The position numbers were made by a program, and so were the translations under genes. Shown piece after piece: positions 57,966 to 64,000 of a stretch of 64,000 nt of DNA. Every line of letters begins with the position of its first letter. The stretch's first letter is position 1. The notes below the pieces were generated by a model. That model saw only the letters and a program-made list of their open reading frames with translations. It was not told the DNA's origin and ran no database searches. Source of the DNA: Siniperca chuatsi (Eukaryota > Chordata > Actinopteri > Centrarchiformes > Sinipercidae); contig NC_058051.1 in NCBI RefSeq assembly GCF_020085105.1, positions 1,352,001 to 1,416,000 on the forward strand, written 5' to 3'.

Positions 57966-59438
57966 GAGGGGCAGGCAGGTGAGTCGTGATCCTGGAGCAC
58001 GGAAACACACGTTTGCGGATATAAACGACACAGAACAAGAATACACTGAAGGCTTTAGCAAAAGCAACGGTTGGCCAACTAGTAACTACTACAGCGGTTG
58101 AAACAAGGATCTGGCGGTGAGTGAGTGGAGAGCCGGGGCAGATATACTGGCGTTGATGAGCTTGATGGGAACGTAATGTTTTTTGTTGTTTTGTTTGTTA
58201 AACCTTATTAAATAACGGTTAACTGTGTAACTCTCCCACAAGTTAGATTTTCAGAATAAAAGAATAAACTATATTTTTGTGAATCATTAGTTTAGTTCAG
58301 TTTTACACTAAAAGATTGTCCCTGTACATGTAATTTCAGATGGAAAAAGCTGTGTGTGTTTTCTGTCTTAGATTAATCTCTCTTTTCAATTTTCTCTTTA
58401 TCTTTGGACGACTCAATATTCTTTTTCACTTTAAACACTTAAACGAAGGTTTGTTCTCTTGATCGATGAGTCTGGCCTAAAATGTTCACTGCTGTTCTCA
58501 CATATTTCCTCAACATTGTTAACTTCCTCATGGATCCACCCGTTATGTGAGGACACGCTGATGAACCCTGCTACGTTTAATCAGTTTACTTCTGGATTCT
58601 GAGTCAGTCTTGAAAGTATGAGGTGGGGTTTGGACCCAGATGCAACAACTAAACATTTTAAATTAGCTACAGCATTGATTTGTGCCTACACCCTAACCCA
58701 TTACAGTCTGGGGGGGATCAGCATTTAAAGTAGCTATAATTTACATCTTTATAATAATAATGTATGAAATGACAATTTGAAAACAATGTGTCTCTGGCAG
58801 TGATGAACCTATAGAGAATCTGCAGCTCCCCTCAGCTTTACAGAGCTTTTATAACAAGTTTTATGTCATTGTTTAGCTTCAACCTACACAGTTTTCCTGT
58901 GCAATGACAGATTATGAGCAATATTTCGTTTGCACTCACTTTCGATTTTACCTCCACAGCCCAGCATCCCAAGAAAATATGTTCATTTTGGACAAATTCA
59001 CACCTCGGGATTTCCGTCCAGTACGAACGTTCAGCGTCAAAGCAGGAAGTAGTGTGGCCCAGGGTTGGGGTCCGATAGCGGGTTCCATTTTGGATCAACT
59101 TAACAAGCTTAAGCAACAAAAAGAAGACCCAGAATTTAATGAACCAGTATTTTCCTTTAAGATCCTATGGACTGATGTGTCTGTCCACTCAGTGACCTCT
59201 GCTGCACTTAGCACAGTAATGACCAAGTCTAAAAGCCTGATGTGCAGAGGGTGTATGCCAAACAATCTGTCAGTGTGTGAGCTCTTGGGTGTGTGTGCGA
59301 TGTAATTCTCGCCTGCTGCAGACAAAAATGTTGGCGTCCACTTTCTTATGGTCCCTGCGTCCCCCCACCTCACACCTGCTGCACAGGGCTGCTTGTTTTC
59401 AGCTGTTCTGACCCACCACAACAACCATGTGCTTTCAT
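57966..59438. other. No gene recognised
   Basis: A 133-codon plus frame (58904-59305) and an opposing minus frame have no recognisable domain. No repeats named. Confidence 0.4.
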
Positions 59439-59636
<198 letters not shown>

Positions 59637-59914
59637 TTTCAATGCCAAAAAAGTGTTTCAATGCCAATGTTTCCTTTTTCAGTTCAGGTTTTGTTTTCAA
59701 TGCCAAATTTTATTTTCAATGCCAAACGCTAAAGTCACTGTGCAGGCACCATAATAACTGGCAAACAGGGCGGCGAGTGTTAAATCCAAATCCAAGTTTC
59801 AAAACATCTCTTCTGAACCTCGTGGCTGATGCCACAAACCCTCCATCAATGTCTTTCTACAGTAATCTCAGTAGGAAACAATAACAACATTACTATGTCA
59901 GTTCTGTGTCTGTA
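59637..59914. other. No gene; short direct repeat TTTCAATGCCAAA
   Basis: TTTCAATGCCAA recurs at about 59637, 59656, 59696 and 59714 within 90 bp, a small degenerate tandem-like array. Confidence 0.5.
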
Positions 59915-60420
59915 CTGTGCAGACTGTCCTCCCCCAAAAAACGGCCGTATAGGTCGTCTGTGCAAGCAGCTTATTACGACCCATATTTCCGTTAATTGTT
60001 AGGGGGCAACCTCTATTGGCCGTAGTAATGACGGGAGCAAAGGAGGAAGTCAGGTGAGGCAGTATAAAGAGTACGGAGGGGGTCGGGGTGGAAGGTTGGG
60101 TCAAACACAGGACTGTCACCCAGGAGACAGTTGTTCGTGTCCCGTGTGAAGCCGAATGTCAATGTTGACTTATTTTAAACTACGTTTGTAAGTTAAGTTA
60201 CGTCACGTGACTTACATATTTTCACCCAAACCATGATTTTTTCCTGAACCTAACCAAGTAGTTTTGGTGCCCAAACCAAACCAAACTGCGGCAGTTTGAC
60301 ATCGATAACTAAGTGTTTATTATTGTTACCATGATGACGAAGGTCCGGCACGCCTGTCGCTGGTTCTCTTCAATGACCTATTGTCGTTTAGGTATGAGGA
60401 TGTGCTGGTATTACGGTACA
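59915..60420 (+). repeat. Dispersed repeat family C, copy 2 (plus)
   Basis: Shares long ordered blocks with the minus-strand copy at 24515-24925 (see that entry). This copy is the longer one. It includes the CCCAAACCATGATTTTTTCC and CCTAACCAAGTAGTTTTGGT section and a palindromic GTCACGTGAC at about 60205. Class unknown. Confidence 0.8.
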
Positions 60421-60525
60421 GTTCACCCAGTGCCACTCATCCTTATGTGGCTATGGTGACCTGTAATTCCCCCACACATGGTATCATCCAACTGATGCGC
60501 CCAAACCATCAAACAAAGTGATTCT

Positions 60526-60948
60526 TTGCTGGTGGCTAGATTTAGCACGGAGCAGTACCCAAACAACAGTAATGAATCAGATGGTCAGTTTTTCTGTCAG
60601 GCCTGCCAACACGGCACTGACGGCACCCACAGGGACACATGCAGTGACCAGCCTCAGTCCGGAGGCAAGAGGGAGGGGAACACTGCTCTGCAAACCACAG
60701 TCACAAGAGCACGGAGGCCTTGTTATTCCAGATGTGACTTTGTGGAAGATTCTGTTGCTGTTTGTAGCAAAACCCAAGATTTTACTGTAGAGATTGTTCT
60801 GGAATATAGACGTGCATCTCAGATGGATGTGTCAGGGCAGATAAACTGTACGTTTATGTTTTCCAATACTTCAGTGGCTATAAGCTACAGGTTATGGGGA
60901 AGCGTGCGGTTCCCTGCAGATTCCTGGAAAAAAACAGTGTTAATCTGA
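60526..60948 (+). CDS. Unrecognised 140-codon open frame, coding status doubtful
   Basis: An ATG-start frame with ordinary amino-acid composition and several Cys residues (CQACQHGTDGTHRDTC, RRPCYSRCDF). No domain, splice signal or promoter supports it, and a second frame overlaps its first half. In AT-moderate vertebrate DNA one frame of this length per 64 kb is expected by chance. A decayed exon is possible. Confidence 0.12.
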   Translation: MLVARFSTEQYPNNSNESDGQFFCQACQHGTDGTHRDTCSDQPQSGGKREGNTALQTTVTRARRPCYSRCDFVEDSVAVCSKTQDFTVEIVLEYRRASQMDVSGQINCTFMFSNTSVAISYRLWGSVRFPADSWKKTVLI

Positions 60949-62554
60949 GTTTAATTTTCATTTCAGTTGATTTTAGGTCAAACTGTTCAATCAGCTTCTG
61001 TATATGAGATATTTTGGGGGAAAATTGTAATACATTTGCATCATAGTTTTCATTTTTAAATGTTACCTTTCATGTAGTATTCACCTCATTTTTGTTGTGG
61101 AGAAAAGGTTATCAATTAACATTTTTCATTATAGCTTTTGTTGACAAAAATCATTGCTGGAAAGTGCAAAAGTTGAGCAGATCATTGTTTTTTCATCCAC
61201 ATTAAAGCCACTATGTGTAGAATTTGAACATTTCTGACTTAGGTGCCCCTCCAACAACAACACAGACTGCTTAATTTTTCACCAGGATTGTTCACAGTTT
61301 TTCAAAAAACTATTTACACCAACAGAAAAATTTGAGGCCACAATAGCTGGTTTCTCTCTTTGCAAAATATTTGGATTGGCTAAGCTCTGACGCAAACAAA
61401 TCTCTCTTTTTCTAATTAGCAAAGAACAATGTAGAAGACTTTCATATAACGTTAACAGCTTCGCACTTTTAGCCAGCGTTGCTTTTATTGGTTAGAATGA
61501 CAAATGTCGCCGGTGGCAGATTATATCAGCTGTCACTAATTTATGTCCATTTCACGAGTAACTTGATGGCAAGCCAAAGCGCGCTCTGTGTACTCGACCA
61601 AAGCTTGTTTGTGAGTCCCGCTGATTGCATCACATCACTTTCAGGAGTCTGAATCTCCCAGTTAGACTTTAATTCATCCCATCAGCATTGGTAGCTGTGC
61701 ATGGGGAACTCCAGTATTTGATGTTTGTCTTGTGAAAAATAAGGTGTGCAAAGTAAGTAGACTACAGTACACTTGTTGGCTTCTGCTGCCCATCTCAATT
61801 CAGGCTGGGAACATTAAGCAGGAAAAAAAAGTAAAAATCTTAATTGAATCTTTGAGCTATGCTAAATGCTAAATCTAATTAGATCCTATGTGGGATTTGA
61901 AATGATTTGGATTCGATAAGCAGATTCAATACTGGATTCAGATTCGATAAAATACTATTGAACCCAAACCCTAAGTTACAAACTGTTAACACCCAATATC
62001 AAGGCCATTACTTTTACGCATGTAAAATCTCCATGTTTTTGTATGTCACTGGATTTATGAGTCTCTGTCTTGTTGCAGGACAACAATGATAAAGTAAATC
62101 TGATTAAAATTCTGGATACCATATGTACACCTTTATTTTATTACTTTATCACATTATTTTGTCCATAAATCACAGGGGTGTGACATATTTCCCCTCAGAC
62201 ACTTGATTAAGTCTACTGTGGTATTTGTTTATTGTAATTTATGTATGTGAGTGTTACTACCCTGAGCATGAGTGCGTTTAATTAGAACGAAAAGCCTTTG
62301 CGTGGGATTGAAAATCACTGAGTGATTAGAATTAGCAGACGTCTGGACCAGGTACAGCATGCGTGTAAATAGAAGTTAAGAGAATTCGAAAGGACAGAAA
62401 ATGATTTGCATAAGGAAATAAATGAGTCATTTTGAATGATAAAGGCTTATCAAAGACGTGTACATACTGTACTGTACGCTGAGAGAAATGGTGATTCAGT
62501 GAAAAGACCAAACTTCTTTTATACAACAAAGGTGTGACTAATGTGCAGATGTCA
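60949..62554. other. No gene recognised
   Basis: CACTATGTGTAGAATTTGAA near 61209 and CAGATTCGATAAAATACTAT with AACCCAAACCCTAA near 61940-61975 recall edges of fish DNA repeats. Neither has a partner end. The 161-codon minus frame (62332-62817) has no recognisable domain. Confidence 0.4.
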
Positions 62555-63200
62555 GCAACAGAGAGGTGTTTGAGCACCGTCCAACTCTGATGCTGCCCCA
62601 CCAGTACTCCCATCCATCCATCTATCCATGCTTTTTGGGGGGTGTTTGGCCTCACAGCCTCTCTGCCAATTGTCCTTGTCCGGGTCACCACCATGCTGGA
62701 GGCCAATCTGTCACTGCCAGCTGAAACGCCCCTACCCCACGCCTCTTTTTGCCCCCCTAAAAAGCGTTTGGCATGGATTCTTCCTGTGCCTGCTGTAGCG
62801 GACCCTGCTGCGCTCACTTAATTAAGTAGCAGGAAAGCCCTGTGCAGCGGTGGCGTGGTGAGAAATGTGGAGGAATGAGGGGAGACAGAGAGGGGAAAAA
62901 AGAGAAAACCCTGTGCGATTTATAACCTTCATTTGCATAATGGGATTAATAGGACCTCTGTGTGTATTCAGCAGCGGTGGGTGAGTAGGAATGGGAAGGG
63001 GGGTCGTGGCAGGGGGAATATAGATCAAGGCAGAGCGGGACAAGTGCAAGAATACACCTGCTTGACTGGCTAGTGACAGGAGCGGCTGGATCACCCCCCG
63101 CCGTGATGTTGTGATAACATGGCCTCTCGAGGGAGGGGGACAGGGAGGCGAGTGAGCCCAGCCATGGTGAGCACACCTCCTCCTTTCACCCCAAGTGTGC
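62555..63200. other. Possible conserved regulatory block
   Basis: Repeat-free and GC-richer. At 62929-62954 it contains TCATTTGCATAATGGGATTA, an octamer-type POU site (ATTTGCATAA) directly beside a bicoid/OTX-type GGATTA. TTAATTAAG lies near 62819. No coding exon seen; the minus 145-codon frame is Pro/Ser-rich and unrecognised. Confidence 0.25.
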
Positions 63201-64000
63201 TGTGACAGTTGAACCAAATTGTACATCTCATTTATTTCCCATGGAGGAGCTGGAGGCATGCAAGTCTCCTGAGGCCTCGCTCAGATGGCCCGCAGTCTGG
63301 CAGACGGTAAACAACGCTGGGCTGAACACATTATCTTATATAAACTGTGCACTCGCGCCTTTTTACACACACAAGAAATTCTGGTACCCTGACAGAAATG
63401 ACCATAAAGCATTGTTATTACACCAAATCAGGAAAGGTTGTAATGCTATATGGGCTATACACGAACAAATACACAGTGATGTTGCTTGTTTTTGGGGTCC
63501 GTTAGATCGATTTCCAATACCAGCAATCTAAACCAAATTCTTTGGTTTTTGGAAGGTGAAGTGCTGCGTTAAAAAGTACCAATCACAGATCGAGAGCAGC
63601 TGCTGGGGACCTCAAGTTATCATGTCACGTCATGAAGTATCAAGCTGATAAAATGTTAAGTATATATGTTGAGCTTTTAATGAAGGCCCGCGGTCTACAG
63701 GACCACAAACACAACTTTAGGGTTAGTGACTTATTAATGTTTATAATTGCAGACTTAATGGCTTATTACAAAATGGGAAAACCATAAACATTCATCAATG
63801 GATTGCTAAAATTTAAAACTGCAATTTTACCAGATAGAAAGGATGAACACCTGCCAAAAGGATTTTTTCACAACCTGGCAACCCCCAAAATCATTCTTCG
63901 TTCATAAATAATTTGTGAACCACTAGTAATGGCATTAATTACAACTTATACGCCTTTATAAACGGTGCCTTGTTAGAAAATGCTACAGATATTCTCTTTT
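63201..64000. other. No gene recognised
   Basis: A 109-codon plus frame (63202-63531) has no recognisable domain. The rest is AT-rich. Confidence 0.4.

Noticed and set aside
62332..62817. 161-codon minus open frame
   Set aside because: No recognisable domain, mixed composition, no splice or promoter support; lengths like this are expected by chance in 64 kb.

Overview
This window looks like non-coding or intronic DNA from a teleost fish nuclear genome, probably a percomorph. The basis is recognition rather than a search. It is AT-rich, has long CA/GT/AT microsatellites, and has no bacterial-type gene packing. It is littered with decayed transposable elements of types common in teleosts: L2/CR1-like LINEs, a tRNA-derived SINE, hAT and PIF/Harbinger DNA transposons, and several short dispersed repeats I know by sight but cannot name. 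I found no complete protein-coding gene, tRNA, rRNA or CRISPR array.

Layout. 1-8 kb: a pyrimidine-rich tract, a frameshifted retrotransposon ORF1-like remnant (about 0.95-1.45 kb), a CA microsatellite, and a 5'-truncated LINE at 6214-6974. The LINE has a perfect 9-bp target duplication and sits inside an older dispersed repeat ('family A'). 8-22 kb: a foldback element, further family A pieces, an inverted pair of 'family B' repeats, GT repeats, and a solo-LTR-like repeat near 20.8-21.2 kb. 22.5 kb: the best single candidate for a real coding exon (22506-22576, + strand). 22.9-25.9 kb: a hAT-like element with an 8-bp target duplication, carrying a SINE, a 'family C' repeat and a foldback MITE. 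27.4-32.8 kb: a decayed two-gene PIF/Harbinger transposon with a broken transposase on +, a broken MADF/SANT-like protein on -, and an L2-like LINE inserted between them.

33-64 kb: LINE pieces at 34.0, 43.2, 44.3-45.2, 48.3-48.6, 54.6-54.9 and 57.5-57.9 kb. There is a hAT N-terminal remnant at 46.6-46.8 kb and a Harbinger-type MITE at 56.5-56.8 kb. Exons that look like a decayed teleost multicopy gene end at 53.8 kb. A large compound CA/AT microsatellite lies at 59.4-59.6 kb, and the second family C copy at 59.9-60.4 kb. Several stretches without repeat signatures (10.7-11.65, 47.6-47.8, 49.4-49.75 and 62.55-63.2 kb) could be conserved regulatory DNA, but only alignment to other fish could show it.

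The genes do not form a working pathway. What the window records is successive insertion and decay: LINE into family A, LINE into Harbinger, and SINE, MITE and family C into hAT. I saw no convincing undescribed biological system.
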